Assembly: GCF_003946245.1 (NCBI RefSeq)
Contig: NZ_RHNN01000003.1
Span: forward strand, 86,933-150,932
Reading direction: 5' to 3'
Source: Levilactobacillus cerevisiae
GTDB lineage: Bacteria > Bacillota > Bacilli > Lactobacillales > Lactobacillaceae
Length of the DNA stretch: 64,000 nt
Shown: in pieces, positions 9,180-19,312 of the stretch
Layout of the letters: every line of letters begins with the position of its first letter
How positions within the stretch are numbered: the first letter of the stretch is position 1
Position numbers and translations under genes: made by a program
The notes under the pieces: generated by a model
Told to the model about the DNA's origin: nothing
Seen by the model: only the letters and a program-made list of their open reading frames with translations
The model's database searches: none

Positions 9180-9455
9180 TTATTTTTTCAAGGGGCTGAA
9201 GTCAGATCTCTGAGAAATTAGTTTGAGAAATTCAGTCATTGACAAGTCCTCAACCTTTTTTTGAGTGCCATCCAGAAACTCACTGGCCTCGGAAGAGTTA
9301 AATTGCTCGATCAGCACGTATGCCGTTAGATAAGCGAAAAGCTGTTCTTTTGCCTTATCCTGGGTGTTTGCTTTAGAGATGTCATCTTTGGCAATGGAGT
9401 CAACAAAGTGATAGGCAAATTCTTTGGGATCGATATGAATCTTTTGTGTACGCAT
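9180..9455 (-). CDS. Hypothetical protein (91 residues)
   Basis: A real small gene: AGGAGG sits about nine bases before ATG 9455 and a terminator follows it. The protein is soluble and predicted helical (KEFAYHFVDSIAKDD, QLFAYLTAYVLIEQFN), with no signal peptide, cysteine or recognised motif. It sits between the isomerase and kduI genes and may be co-regulated with the ketodeoxygluconate locus. I do not recognise the family. Confidence 0.6.
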   Translation of the reverse strand: MRTQKIHIDPKEFAYHFVDSIAKDDISKANTQDKAKEQLFAYLTAYVLIEQFNSSEASEFLDGTQKKVEDLSMTEFLKLISQRSDFSPLKK

Positions 9456-9623
9456 GTTTTAAAGCCTCCTAATCTCTTAACAGTATTAATCTTACAGCTT
9501 TGAAATGTCAGGTCAAGATTGACAGTTTGTGCACAATGAAAATGTGGAAATAACTTCCGGATTGACGGGGAACAGGATATTTCCAATCAGGAAATCGTTA
9601 ATGATTGTCAAGAAATGAACTAG

Positions 9624-9653
9624 TTGACAGAAGTGGACGGCTACTCACATAAA
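9624..9653 (+). promoter_or_regulatory. Candidate promoter for kduI
   Basis: TTGACA (9624-9629) and CATAAA (9648-9653) are separated by 18 bases. This lies in the 375-base gap between the hypothetical gene and kduI and faces kduI. Confidence 0.45.
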
Positions 9654-9701
9654 TTTTAAAAAATATTTTTTTGCCTGTAAACAGCGTCTTCTCGGCTTTT
9701 G

Positions 9702-9716
9702 TTGAAAGCGTTTTCT
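9702..9716 (+). promoter_or_regulatory. cre (CcpA) site upstream of kduI
   Basis: TTGAAAGCGTTTTCT matches WTGNAANCGNWNNCW at every position. It lies downstream of the candidate promoter, where bound CcpA could block elongation. This implies carbon catabolite repression of the kduI-kdgA genes. Confidence 0.75.
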
Positions 9717-9830
9717 TACTTTAGCGAAAAGCATCCAGAAAAAAGCTTGCTTTTTAACGCGTTAGGATATATGCTGATTTTGTCAAAAAGGAAACGCGAT
9801 TTCCAAATAAGAAAATTGGAGGAAACAAAC

Positions 9831-10676
9831 ATGGCATTTAGCATGGTAACGAAGTACGCACACAGTCCTAAGGATATTGACCATTACAACACGGATGAAT
9901 TACGTGATCAATTCTTAATGGAAAAGATTTTCAACCCAGGCGACGTTTTGTTGACTTATACATACAACGACCGGATGATCTTCGGTGGTGTTACACCAGT
10001 TGACAAGCCTCTTTCAATTGCATTGAGTAATGAATTGGGCGTGGAATACTTCTTACAACGTCGTGAACTTGGTTTCATCAACATCGGTGGCGAAGGTAAA
10101 GTTACGATTGATGGTAAAGAAGAAGCAATTGCACCTCATGATGGCTATTACATCAGCATGGGTACTAAGGATGTTCAATTCGAATCTGTAGATCCTAAGA
10201 AGCCAGCTAAGTTCTACGTTGTTTCTACGCCAGCTCACCGTGCATATCCATCCAAGAAGTTGTCTTACAAAGACGCTATCGCAATGCCTATTGGTGACCA
10301 AGAGCACATGAACAAGCGGACTATCCACAAGTACATTGATGCTTCTATCATGGATACCTGCCAATTACAAATGGGTTACACCGTTCTTGAACCAGGTAAT
10401 TCATGGAACACAATGCCAGCGCATACCCATGCACGTCGGATGGAAACTTACCTTTACACTGAATTCGGCTCAAAGGATACTCGTGTTGCTCACTTCATGG
10501 GAACTCCAGAAAACACGAAGCATATCTGGTTGGAACCTGACCAAGCCGTTGTAAACCCAAGTTACTCTATCCACTGTGGCTTTGGTACAACGAACTACTC
10601 ATTCATCTGGGCTATGTGTGGCGAAAACCAAACTTACGATGACATGGATCCAGTTGAAATGCATCAATTACGGTAA
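9831..10676 (+). CDS. kduI: 5-dehydro-4-deoxy-D-glucuronate isomerase
   Basis: This 281-residue cupin-type isomerase converts 5-keto-4-deoxyuronate to 2,5-diketo-3-deoxygluconate during breakdown of unsaturated uronates. The zinc-site stretch MPAHTHARRMETYLY with its His-x-His and Glu is intact, and SIHCGFGTTNYSFIWAMCGEN is the conserved C-terminal part. ATG 9831 follows GGAGG by eight bases; the frame is open upstream to 9699 but without a ribosome site. It is the first gene of the plus-strand kduI-kduD-kdgT-kdgK-kdgA series. Confidence 0.95.
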   Translation: MAFSMVTKYAHSPKDIDHYNTDELRDQFLMEKIFNPGDVLLTYTYNDRMIFGGVTPVDKPLSIALSNELGVEYFLQRRELGFINIGGEGKVTIDGKEEAIAPHDGYYISMGTKDVQFESVDPKKPAKFYVVSTPAHRAYPSKKLSYKDAIAMPIGDQEHMNKRTIHKYIDASIMDTCQLQMGYTVLEPGNSWNTMPAHTHARRMETYLYTEFGSKDTRVAHFMGTPENTKHIWLEPDQAVVNPSYSIHCGFGTTNYSFIWAMCGENQTYDDMDPVEMHQLR

Positions 10677-10705
10677 TCACTTAATTTTTCGGAGGTAAAT
10701 TTAAT

Positions 10706-11521
10706 ATGGCACAATCCAGAGAAGAGATTGAACACAACCAAGAATCACTGAACAAGTTCAAGTTGGACTGGTTCAGCTTGGCTGGTAAAGTTGCAATCAT
10801 CACCGGTGGTAACACCGGGCTGGGCCAAGGCTACGCTGTAGCCATGGCTGAAGCGGGCGCAGACATTTTCATTCCAACATTTGGGACTGAAGGTTGGGAC
10901 GACACCCGTGCATTGATCGAAAAGCGTGGCCGTAAGGTTGAATTCATGGATGTGGATTTAACTGAAGATGGTATCGCTGACAAAGTTGTTACTAAGGCAA
11001 TGGCAACCTTTGGACACATTGATATCTTGGTAAACAATGCCGGGATGATCAAACGGAACCCTATTCTTGAATCAAAGGATAAGGATTGGAATCAAGTTAT
11101 CGCGATTAATTTGTCCGCCGTTTATCACATGTCCTTGGCTGTATCCAAAGAATTTGCTAAGCAAAAGTCGGGGAAAATCATCAACATTGGTTCAATGTTG
11201 TCCTTCCAAGGTGGGAAGTTTATCCCATCTTACACCGCTGCTAAGCATGGTGTTGCCGGCTTAACTAAGGCCTTTGCAAGTGAAATGGCTGCTTACAACG
11301 TTCAGGTTAACGCAATTGCACCGGGTTACATCAAGACGGCTAACACAGCACCTATTCGCTCTGACAAGTCACGAAATGATGAAATCCTCGGCCGGATTGC
11401 TGCCGGACACTGGGGCGAGCCTTATGAATTGATGGGTATCTCAGTATACTTGGCAAGCAACGCTGCTAACTACATCAACGGTGCGATCATTCCGGTTGAT
11501 GGTGGTTACTTGGTTCGTTAA
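10706..11521 (+). CDS. kduD: 2-dehydro-3-deoxy-D-gluconate 5-dehydrogenase (SDR)
   Basis: This 271-residue short-chain dehydrogenase reduces 2,5-diketo-3-deoxygluconate to 2-keto-3-deoxygluconate. The Rossmann glycine motif TGGNTGLGQGYA, the NNAG motif and the catalytic YTAAK with its upstream serine (NIGSMLSFQGG) are all present. GGAGG lies just upstream of ATG 10706, 29 bases after kduI. Pairing with KduI makes the assignment firm. A terminator follows before kdgT. Confidence 0.94.
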   Translation: MAQSREEIEHNQESLNKFKLDWFSLAGKVAIITGGNTGLGQGYAVAMAEAGADIFIPTFGTEGWDDTRALIEKRGRKVEFMDVDLTEDGIADKVVTKAMATFGHIDILVNNAGMIKRNPILESKDKDWNQVIAINLSAVYHMSLAVSKEFAKQKSGKIINIGSMLSFQGGKFIPSYTAAKHGVAGLTKAFASEMAAYNVQVNAIAPGYIKTANTAPIRSDKSRNDEILGRIAAGHWGEPYELMGISVYLASNAANYINGAIIPVDGGYLVR

Positions 11522-11533
11522 TTATGTGAAGAG

Positions 11534-11566
11534 TAAATACAGAGTTTATCTCTGTATTTATTTTTT
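11534..11566 (+). terminator. Terminator after kduD
   Basis: TAAATACAGAG and CTCTGTATTTA pair around TTTAT and are followed by six T. It may be partial, so that the kdgTKA genes are expressed at a different level from kduID. Confidence 0.85.
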
Positions 11567-11616
11567 GGAAATTTTGTGAAAATGTTTCAAAAATTCGAAA
11601 TGTGCAGGTAGATATT

Positions 11617-12636
11617 ATGAAAATTAAAAAGAATATTGAAAAAATACCTGGTGGAATGATGGTTGTTCCTTTAGTTTTGGGAGCGATTATTCATACCATT
11701 TGGCCAAAAGCTGATCTGGCGTTAACTGGGGTTACAGGTTCTTATATGGTAGGTACTTCAGTTATCCTGTTTATTTTCTTCTTTGCCGTTGGTACGAACA
11801 TTAATTTGAAGTCTTCCGGGAAGATTGCAGCAAAAGGTGTCACTCTATTATTGGGGAAAGTTCTGTTAGCAGCTCTTATTGCAATTGTTCTTAACATGTT
11901 TATTCCCAAACAAGGGATAACCACAGGTGTTTTCACCGGACTTTCCGTCTTAGCTGTTCTTGCTGCTTTCAATGCTTCAAACGGTGGCTTATATGTTGCA
12001 TTAATGACGACGATTCCTAACCGAGATGTTGATGTCGCTGCATACCCATTCTTCAGTATTCAATCGGGACCATTCTTTACGATGATTACTTTAGGACTTG
12101 CGGGTATTGGTGCATTCCCTTGGCCAGCACTTGTTTCAACCTTAGTACCTTTCATCTTAGGGATGATTGTTGGTGGTTTAGACCACGAAATGCGTGATAT
12201 GTTTAGTCCGTTACAAGGTGGATTAGTGCCGTTCTTTGCCTTCACTATTGGTTATAGCCTGAACTTAGACATGATTTTACAATCTGGTTTGGTTGGTATC
12301 ATGATCGGTGTTCTGGTTGTCTTCGTTTCTGGTTACGTTCTGTACTTGCTGGATCGCTACTTAGTTCGGTCAGATGGTTTAGCGGGTTGGGCAGCTTCTT
12401 CAACTGCTGGTGCAGCAGTTTCCGTTCCTATTGTTATTGCACAGATGAATCCTGCATTTAAGTCAACTGCCGGTTCAGCAACAGCGATTGTGGCAACGAG
12501 TGTTTTAGTTTCTGCTATCTTGACACCAATTGTTACGATGTGGTATTACCGTCGATTGGTTAAGCAAGGTAAAGTGACGCCGGTTGAAAATTCAGAAACG
12601 AATACTTCAACGGACGTGAAAACGAAAGAGGCTTAG
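11617..12636 (+). CDS. kdgT: 2-keto-3-deoxygluconate permease
   Basis: This integral membrane protein of about 339 residues has around ten hydrophobic segments. The KdgT family pattern includes IPGGMMVVPLVLGA at the start and AFNASNGGLYVALM in the middle. It imports 2-keto-3-deoxygluconate by proton symport. ATG 11617 is preferred over GTG 11602; the ribosome site (AGGTAGAT) is weak. It is followed by the kinase and aldolase that process its substrate. Confidence 0.93.
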   Translation: MKIKKNIEKIPGGMMVVPLVLGAIIHTIWPKADLALTGVTGSYMVGTSVILFIFFFAVGTNINLKSSGKIAAKGVTLLLGKVLLAALIAIVLNMFIPKQGITTGVFTGLSVLAVLAAFNASNGGLYVALMTTIPNRDVDVAAYPFFSIQSGPFFTMITLGLAGIGAFPWPALVSTLVPFILGMIVGGLDHEMRDMFSPLQGGLVPFFAFTIGYSLNLDMILQSGLVGIMIGVLVVFVSGYVLYLLDRYLVRSDGLAGWAASSTAGAAVSVPIVIAQMNPAFKSTAGSATAIVATSVLVSAILTPIVTMWYYRRLVKQGKVTPVENSETNTSTDVKTKEA

Positions 12637-12671
12637 ATAATTTCTAAGTGTAGTTAGGATAGTGATGAACA

Positions 12672-13634
12672 GTGGCTGAATTTTTAACAATTGGAGAACC
12701 TATGGCTGTATTTGCAGCGGAAAACACAGACGTTTCCTTAGTTGACGCGTCAGATTTCCAAAAATATTTGGCTGGTGCCGAACTGAATGTTGCCATTGGA
12801 ATCTCCAGACTGGAACATACCACAGAGTATATTTCATCCGTGGGTACAGATCCGTTTGGGCAATACATTATGAAAGCCGTTGCTAACTCTGGTGTGGGAA
12901 CACATTATTTGGATAGTAATCCTGACTTTTGGACAGGTTTTTACTTAAAACAACGTGTAAGTCATGGTGACCCATCAACGTATTACTTCCGTAAAAACTC
13001 AGCGGCGGCTAACTTTAATCGTCATAGATTAGATGACATTGATTTTAGCAATATCAAGATTGCACATCTTTCAGGTATTTTTGCAGCTTTGTCACAGAAT
13101 GATTTGGAAGTTTTAAATGATTTGAGTGCACAGCTCGTTGAGCACAAGATAACAGTAACCTTTGATCCTAACTTGCGACCAGCACTCTGGTCTAGTCAGG
13201 AACGAATGATTGAGGTGACTAATGAGCTCGCAAAGCAGGCTACCATTGTGATGCCAGGTATTAACGAAGGTGAAATTCTAATGGGTTCTCGTAACCCAGA
13301 AGACATTGCCGACTTTTACTTGAATCAGAGTGCTTTGACTGAAACTGTTATTGTGAAATTAGGACCGGATGGCGCATTGATTAAGCAAAGAGATGGTTCG
13401 CAAGAATTAGTTTCAGGCTTTAGAGTTGAAAAAGTTGTGGATACAGTTGGCGCCGGTGATGGATTTGCAGTTGGCTTTATTTCTGGACTTCTTGAAGATA
13501 AAACGTTACGCGAATCCGTGAAGCGTGGATGTGCGATTGGGGCGTTGGCCGTTATGTCACCGGGTGATAATGATGGCTATCCGACACCAGATCGGCTGCA
13601 TGAGTTTTATAAGCAGCAAGCAGCACTAAGTTAG
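12672..13634 (+). CDS. kdgK: 2-dehydro-3-deoxygluconokinase (PfkB family)
   Basis: This 320-residue ribokinase-fold enzyme phosphorylates 2-keto-3-deoxygluconate to the 6-phosphate. It has the GAELNVAIGISRL substrate-side motif and the C-terminal PfkB signature DTVGAGDGFAVGF with the catalytic Asp. The start is GTG 12672, with an AGGA-type ribosome site at modest strength. It lies between permease and aldolase in the kdg operon. Confidence 0.93.
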   Translation: MAEFLTIGEPMAVFAAENTDVSLVDASDFQKYLAGAELNVAIGISRLEHTTEYISSVGTDPFGQYIMKAVANSGVGTHYLDSNPDFWTGFYLKQRVSHGDPSTYYFRKNSAAANFNRHRLDDIDFSNIKIAHLSGIFAALSQNDLEVLNDLSAQLVEHKITVTFDPNLRPALWSSQERMIEVTNELAKQATIVMPGINEGEILMGSRNPEDIADFYLNQSALTETVIVKLGPDGALIKQRDGSQELVSGFRVEKVVDTVGAGDGFAVGFISGLLEDKTLRESVKRGCAIGALAVMSPGDNDGYPTPDRLHEFYKQQAALS

Positions 13635-13656
13635 ATTGATAAGGGGCTAATTGATT

Positions 13657-14310
13657 ATGAAGAGAGCAGATTTATTAACAAATATGATTAATACCGGTGT
13701 GATCGCCGTTATTCGAGCAGAAACGCCAGACAAGGCTGTTAAAGTAGCTGATGCTGTGATTGCAGGTGGCGTTACAGGGCTAGAATTAACTTACAGTGTT
13801 CCACACGCTGACACAGTAATCAGTGAGCTTGTTAGCAAGTATGCTGATACCAGTGTCGTTGTTGGGGCCGGAACGGTACTAGATGCGACGTCTGCACGGC
13901 TAGCTATTGTTGCAGGTGCACAGTTCATTGTCAGCCCAACGTTTGACAAAGAGGTTGCATTGATGTGTAACTTGTATCAAGTACCATATGTTCCAGGAAC
14001 TTATACAATTACAGAGGCCCAAACAGCTTTGAAGTTTGGCTCCGAAGTGGTTAAATTGTTCCCTGGTGCAATGGCTGGAACTATTGCGATTAAAGAATAC
14101 CATGGTCCATTCCCATATCTTAATGTGATGCCTTCAGGTGGCGTTAATGTTGAGAATATGAGTGAGTGGTTTGAAGCAGGTGCCGTTGTTGTTGGTGCGG
14201 GTGGCGGTTTAACCGCTCCAGCAGCAGACAACGACTTTGCCGGGGTAACTCGGAACGCCAAAGAATACATGGACGAATATAATCGCATTAAGGACGTTCA
14301 GTTAGCTTAA
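13657..14310 (+). CDS. kdgA: 2-dehydro-3-deoxy-phosphogluconate aldolase
   Basis: This 217-residue class I aldolase cleaves KDPG to pyruvate and glyceraldehyde 3-phosphate, ending the pathway. GVIAVIRAE, the catalytic glutamate in GLELTYSV, and the Schiff-base lysine in EVVKLFPGAMAG are present. The PSGGVNVEN phosphate-binding loop follows. ATG 13657 is chosen over TTG 13651; AAGGGG lies upstream. A strong terminator follows. Confidence 0.95.
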   Translation: MKRADLLTNMINTGVIAVIRAETPDKAVKVADAVIAGGVTGLELTYSVPHADTVISELVSKYADTSVVVGAGTVLDATSARLAIVAGAQFIVSPTFDKEVALMCNLYQVPYVPGTYTITEAQTALKFGSEVVKLFPGAMAGTIAIKEYHGPFPYLNVMPSGGVNVENMSEWFEAGAVVVGAGGGLTAPAADNDFAGVTRNAKEYMDEYNRIKDVQLA

Positions 14311-14323
14311 TCTAGATTTTCAG

Positions 14324-14354
14324 AAAGCCACCGCGCACTCCTGGTGGCTTTTTT
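14324..14354 (+). terminator. Terminator after kdgA
   Basis: AAAGCCACC pairs with GGTGGCTTT, followed by a T-run. It closes the kdu/kdg operon. Confidence 0.9.
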
Positions 14355-14509
14355 AGTTCCTAAAGGTTATGTGGGTAAAATTTTACAGTGGATACGGTGC
14401 TGACATAAGTAGAAGAAAAGAAACGGTAAAGCCTCCCCAAAATAATTTCTATTCTCAACCCTCATGTGATACGATGAACGAGAATAAAAATTTGAAAGGG
14501 TGAATCTCT

Positions 14510-15259
<750 letters not shown>

Positions 15260-15287
15260 GCTGTTAAGCCTATCAATAAGTTGAAAC

Positions 15288-15319
15288 GAAAAAACGCCTG
15301 AAAATTCAGACGTTTTTTT
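15288..15319. terminator. Bidirectional terminator between SDR and acetyltransferase
   Basis: AAAAAACGCCTGA pairs with a TCAGACGTTTTTT arm, with A- and T-runs on both sides. It can serve both convergent genes. Confidence 0.85.
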
Positions 15320-15836
15320 GATACTCACTTTTCAATTTTGAATATACGACCGCATCAGTGTATCCATTAAGAGCGGGGATATGCTGGCGTAAGATGCCGT
15401 CTTGATGATAGTGATTCCGTACCGCAACTTGGCGGCTGGCGTCATTCTTTAAAGCCGCTAACAGGCTGATTTTGACCAAATCCAGCTGTTCAAAGCCAAC
15501 CTGTTCCGTGAGCGCTAAACTCCGGGACATGATACCCTGACCCCGAAATTCGCGGCCTAACCAATAGCCGACGTCCGCATGATGATCCTTGAACTCGTGC
15601 AGGTCAATCATCCCCGCCGGCTGGCCCGCAACCCAAATGACCGACAGCCAGAGCTGCTTGTCCGCAATCCGCCCCTGGCAGTAGCGCAGAAAAATGCGTT
15701 CATCTGCTATGGTCAGGGTCGTTGCAGCCCAGGGCAGCCAATGCGCTAAATTCGTTCTATCCTGATCGATCAGGGTAAAGAGGGGCCCAGCGTCCGTGGT
15801 CAGCGGACTTTTCAGTTCAATTTTCTGTGCGTCCAT
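15306..15836 (-). CDS. GNAT-family N-acetyltransferase (RimJ/RimL type)
   Basis: This 176-residue protein follows the ribosomal-protein acetyltransferase pattern: LTTDAGPLFTLIDQDRTNLAHWLPW, then GYWLGREFRGQGIMSRSLALTEQVGF, which holds the acetyl-CoA loop (RGQG) and following helix, then VAVRNHYHQDGILR. It would transfer acetyl groups from acetyl-CoA to a protein N-terminus or a small amine; the substrate cannot be read. ATG 15836 has AAAGTGAG about ten bases upstream and is preferred over GTG 15851. Confidence 0.85.
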   Translation of the reverse strand: MDAQKIELKSPLTTDAGPLFTLIDQDRTNLAHWLPWAATTLTIADERIFLRYCQGRIADKQLWLSVIWVAGQPAGMIDLHEFKDHHADVGYWLGREFRGQGIMSRSLALTEQVGFEQLDLVKISLLAALKNDASRQVAVRNHYHQDGILRQHIPALNGYTDAVVYSKLKSEYQKNV

Positions 15837-15898
15837 GAGGGAACATCTCACTTTACTTTTTCTCGAGTTTACGCGCTTGCCTGGTGAAAGTCAAAACG

Positions 15899-15948
15899 AA
15901 AAAATCCCAGTCGACCGTTGGCTTTAACCAACCGTTGACTGGGATTTT
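15899..15948 (-). terminator. Terminator of mntH
   Basis: AAAATCCCAGTC and GACTGGGATTTT pair with an inner GTTGG/CCAAC stem. The minus strand continues into T, just after the mntH stop. Confidence 0.85.
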
Positions 15949-15955
15949 GAGGTGG

Positions 15956-17332
15956 CTACTTCACTAAGCCCACCGTATTTAAAATCAGGTAAATGTTTAA
16001 AATAATTAAGATGACTGCAATGATCCAACCGAGAATTCGGCTCCAAGTTCGGTTAGCGAACTCGCCCATCAGGGTCTTGCTACTGGTGAAGATTACCAGT
16101 GGAATCATGGCAAATGGTAACGCGATACTCAGGAAGACTTGCGAGAGCGTCAGTAGGTTTTCAATCTTTGCTTCGTTACCGTGGTAGATAATGGCGAAAA
16201 TAATCACTGGTGTCACGGAGAGTAGCCGAGTAATCAACCGTTGTGCCCAGAGCGGCATCTTCAAGTTGATGAACCCTTCCATGATGATCTGCCCAGCCAA
16301 CGTCCCAGTAATGGTGGAGCTTTGCCCGGAAGATAACAGGGCTAAGGCAAACAGCATACTTAGAATTGGGCTGGCAATCGCCCCAACAATTTGGCTATCT
16401 GATAGAGCGTTGAACAGGTCCACGAAGCGACCGAGGTCACTGTTGGTCCCAAAGAACAGGGCAGCTCCCAAAATCAGCAGCAGACTGTTAACCACGAAAG
16501 CCAAAGTTAATTGAATGTTCGAATCGATCGTGGTGAACTTGATGGCTTGGGCCACACTCTTGCGGTCCTTGCGATCAAAACTCCGGGTTTGTGAAATGGA
16601 TGACCCCAGGTACAAATCATGAGGCATCACGGTGGCCCCGACAATCCCTAAGGACAGGTAGAGCATGCCGTGATTTGAAATGATCGTGCTGGAAGGAATG
16701 TACCCTTCCAAGACTTCGGTCATGTGGGGCTGTGCCAGAATCACTTCGTACAGGAAGACGAAGAGGATGACGGCCACCAACGTTGCCACGATGGCCTCAA
16801 TTTTCCGGAAGCCTAACTTCATTAAGACCAACAGGACCAGAACGTCCATGGCGGTGATGATGATCCCGACAATCAACGGGAAGCCAAACAACAACTTCAG
16901 GGCAATGGCGGATCCAATAATTTCGGCAATATCGGTTGCCATAATAGCTAATTCAGTAACGATCCATAGGAAGAAACCGGTGCGCTTCCCCGTATGTTCA
17001 CGGGTCAACTGGGCCAAATCCTTCCCGGTGACAATCCCTAGCCGAGCCGACATGGCTTGTAAGAGCATGGCGACTAAGCTGGACAGCAGAACCACAGTTA
17101 GCAAAGTGTACTTGTACTGGGCACCACCGGCGATCGACGTGATCCAGTTCCCGGGGTCCATATACCCCACGGCAATTAAGGCGCCGGGGCCGGTATAGGC
17201 GATTAGGGTCCGCCAGAAGCCCGCGTTTTGTGGTACTTCCACCGTCCCATTGACTTCATCCAGGCTCTTCTGGTCGTTCCCGGTTGACTGAATCATATGG
17301 TGCTTCTTTTCGTCGGTTTCATGATTCTTCAT
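15956..17332 (-). CDS. mntH: Nramp-family Mn(2+)/Fe(2+) transporter
   Basis: This 458-residue proton-coupled metal importer has about 11 membrane segments. The two metal-site motifs are intact: DPGN in [12 protein letters not shown] (TM1) and MPH in [11 protein letters not shown] (TM6). The N-terminal about 35 residues are polar and cytoplasmic. ATG 17332 follows GAGGG by about seven bases. A near-consensus promoter lies at 17490-17517, giving a leader of roughly 150 bases. No MntR box was confidently seen. Confidence 0.95.
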   Translation of the reverse strand: MKNHETDEKKHHMIQSTGNDQKSLDEVNGTVEVPQNAGFWRTLIAYTGPGALIAVGYMDPGNWITSIAGGAQYKYTLLTVVLLSSLVAMLLQAMSARLGIVTGKDLAQLTREHTGKRTGFFLWIVTELAIMATDIAEIIGSAIALKLLFGFPLIVGIIITAMDVLVLLVLMKLGFRKIEAIVATLVAVILFVFLYEVILAQPHMTEVLEGYIPSSTIISNHGMLYLSLGIVGATVMPHDLYLGSSISQTRSFDRKDRKSVAQAIKFTTIDSNIQLTLAFVVNSLLLILGAALFFGTNSDLGRFVDLFNALSDSQIVGAIASPILSMLFALALLSSGQSSTITGTLAGQIIMEGFINLKMPLWAQRLITRLLSVTPVIIFAIIYHGNEAKIENLLTLSQVFLSIALPFAMIPLVIFTSSKTLMGEFANRTWSRILGWIIAVILIILNIYLILNTVGLVK

Positions 17333-17489
17333 AAAATCCCTCTTTTCTATTGGCTTAGAAATTCAGGTAGTCGATTGACTTCTGCCTTTCCTGGTGAACG
17401 CGAGTCAGCGTCAGCGTGGCGTAAATGGTGCGAATAATGGCAAAATTTAACGAAGCTAACTCTTGTGACGCGCTTCAATTCCATTCGTA

Positions 17490-17517
17490 AGTATAGGCTA
17501 TTTGGCCGTAATGTCAA
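17490..17517 (-). promoter_or_regulatory. Promoter of mntH
   Basis: On the minus strand TTGACA (17512-17517) and TATACT (17490-17495) are 16 bases apart. The 611-base gap to degV contains this promoter and otherwise no credible gene; a 109-codon frame through the leader has no ribosome site. Confidence 0.7.
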
Positions 17518-17890
17518 CCTCATTGGAGATAATTTTTGGCGACCCAAAAAAAGTTTTTTATATTCGGATAATTGATATTTTATATTTGGGAGCAAGTAAT
17601 AGTGAGCCGTAAAAAACAGTGTGGTGACGGTTTCATGGTTGGTCTGACAAAACGTGTGAAAAAAGGGGCAATTCATTTGCGTTTAACGGTTGACCTACCG
17701 GACTATGGATACGACTTATTTCAAGATTAGAACCTGCTTACCCTTAATGGGAGAAAATATTTTTTGATCAAAGAATTACGGGCCTGTTCTAGTGGTGATC
17801 GAAAGCTGGGAAAGGCAAAGAAAACGGTTCGTTGCGTTAGATTAAAAACAAAGTACAGATGAGCTAGTTCCCAAAACTAGATGATTGCGT

Positions 17891-17896
17891 TATAAT
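17891..17896 (+). promoter_or_regulatory. -10 element upstream of degV
   Basis: TATAAT at 17891 lies about 48 bases before the degV start, with a weak TTCCCA 17 bases upstream. Confidence 0.4.
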
Positions 17897-17943
17897 CATA
17901 ATTAATATCCAAGCGTGAAACTAGCAGAAACGAGGTAACACCC

Positions 17944-18798
17944 ATGCAATCAGAGAAAATTGCGATTTTAGTTGATTCTTGTTCGGATGTTCCGGAGGAA
18001 GTATTAGAGGCTGCCGACATGGCGTTGATGCCGATGAACGTAGTCTTTCGGGACCGCGTCTACGAAGACCGATTAACGATTACGCCAACCGAATTTTACC
18101 GCCGCCAGGCTACAGAAAAGGCCACCACGGCAAGTCCCACGGGTAAGCGGATTTTGGATGCCCTGGAACGTATTCAAGCGTCAGGGTATACCCAGGTGAT
18201 TGCCGTCTGCATTTCGGCGGCATTGTCTGGAACCTTTCAGGAGACGCAATTGTTGGCGGCTGATTCGCCGCTGAAGGTCCACGTGATTAACACGCATAGC
18301 GTTGGTATCGGTAGTGGCTTTGCGGCCATCTATGCGGCTAAATTACGCGATCAGGGTCTGGGCTTTGATGAGATTGTGGCGGAAGTAGAACGCGTCACGA
18401 ATCAGACGAAAGTGTTCTTTTATGTACCCAGTTTAAAATATCTACAAGCCGGCGGACGGATCGGCAAGGTCGCTGGTATGGCTGGCACTTTATTAAATGT
18501 GAAGCCGATTATTTCTTGTGATCCGGAGGGTGTCTATTATCCCATTGCCAAGGTCCGCGGCGCCAAACGGACGATTGGTAAACTGTTGGATTTGGTGAGT
18601 GACGCCATTGGTGACGCAACTCGAGTCAACGTTGCGGTATGTGATGGCGCCGACCCAGACTTGCGCCAACGGGTGTTGGACCAATTAAAAGTAGCACATC
18701 CGAACGTAACGGATTGGTATGCCGGCGACGTGTCACCAGCGTTAGGCGTGCACACGGGACCAGGGTTGATTGGTGTGGGCGTCCAGGTGTTGGACTGA
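17944..18798 (+). CDS. DegV family fatty-acid-binding protein
   Basis: This 284-residue protein has the DegV-family elements IAILVDSCSDVPEE at the N-terminus, TASPTGKRILDALE, the SGTFQ loop and the GIGSGFAAIYAAKL helix. These form the lipid head-group site in the family (FakB type), which presents fatty acids to FakA kinase for phospholipid synthesis. No fakA is nearby. GAGGTAA precedes ATG 17944. It is monocistronic. Confidence 0.9.
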   Translation: MQSEKIAILVDSCSDVPEEVLEAADMALMPMNVVFRDRVYEDRLTITPTEFYRRQATEKATTASPTGKRILDALERIQASGYTQVIAVCISAALSGTFQETQLLAADSPLKVHVINTHSVGIGSGFAAIYAAKLRDQGLGFDEIVAEVERVTNQTKVFFYVPSLKYLQAGGRIGKVAGMAGTLLNVKPIISCDPEGVYYPIAKVRGAKRTIGKLLDLVSDAIGDATRVNVAVCDGADPDLRQRVLDQLKVAHPNVTDWYAGDVSPALGVHTGPGLIGVGVQVLD

Positions 18799-19064
18799 TT
18801 AGTTGGCTGGAAAATGCGGTTGGCTTTGCCTGTAGGCGGTTTTTTAGGGCTGACAGGCATGTGGACCAATTGTGTATTTAAATCGCTGTGAAGCTATGTG
18901 ATGGCCGATGGGATGATGCACAAGAGATTGCCTTAGACTTTTAAGCTTGCTCTCGTCGATATATTTCGGAGGCCAATTGAGGGCTGAAATGACCAAGACG
19001 AATGTGGCCATTTGCTGGACCGTGTTAGTGGAGTCGGAGGTAGTCAAGCACGACACCTGTGTCG

Positions 19065-19280
19065 GTGCTGTTAGCTGGTGGTTTTCCAGCTTTACAGCAC
19101 GGAATTGTTTTAGACCGTTAGTCTTGCTCTCGCCACTAAATTCCGAGCCTGGCAGCCTCCGAAATGTGCTACGAGAGGCAACTGGTTCCGCTTAACGGCA
19201 TAGCGGAAACGCCCCAGACCCGGGGTCATTCCCGTTATGCCGTTAATGCTCGCCAGTTAAGCGCCTCTCTCCGCACTCTT
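19065..19280 (+). repeat. Structured repeat family C, copy C1, with leading hairpin
   Basis: A hairpin GTGCTGT-AGCTGG/CCAGCT-ACAGCAC (19065-19100) is followed by TTTTAGACCGTT. The main element then runs GTGC (19166), GAGAGGC, AACTGG, loop TTCCGC and TTAACGGCATAGCGG, and returns CCGTTATGCCGTTAA, loop TGCTCG, CCAGTT, AAGC, GCCTCTC and GCAC (to 19276). It shares loops and flanks with copies near 46.1 and 59.6-59.9 kb. The rest of the 18799-20057 gap holds the candidate small RNA and promoters below. Confidence 0.65.
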
Positions 19281-19284
19281 ATAC

Positions 19285-19312
19285 AAAAAAGCCACGATTC
19301 GCGTCGTGGCTT
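19285..19312 (-). terminator. Strong minus-strand terminator of the candidate small RNA
   Basis: A perfect 9-bp stem AAGCCACGA/TCGTGGCTT (loop TTCGCG on the plus strand) is followed on the minus strand by TTTTTT. There is no protein gene on that strand upstream of it for over a kilobase. Confidence 0.85.

Noticed and set aside
17347..17676. 109-codon minus-strand frame upstream of mntH
   Set aside because: It spans the mntH promoter and leader and has no ribosome site.
19065..19280. Family C as 6S RNA or tmRNA
   Set aside because: 6S RNA and tmRNA are normally present in one or two copies. Family C has three or more copies here, no tag frame, and an internal loop too small for the 6S bubble.
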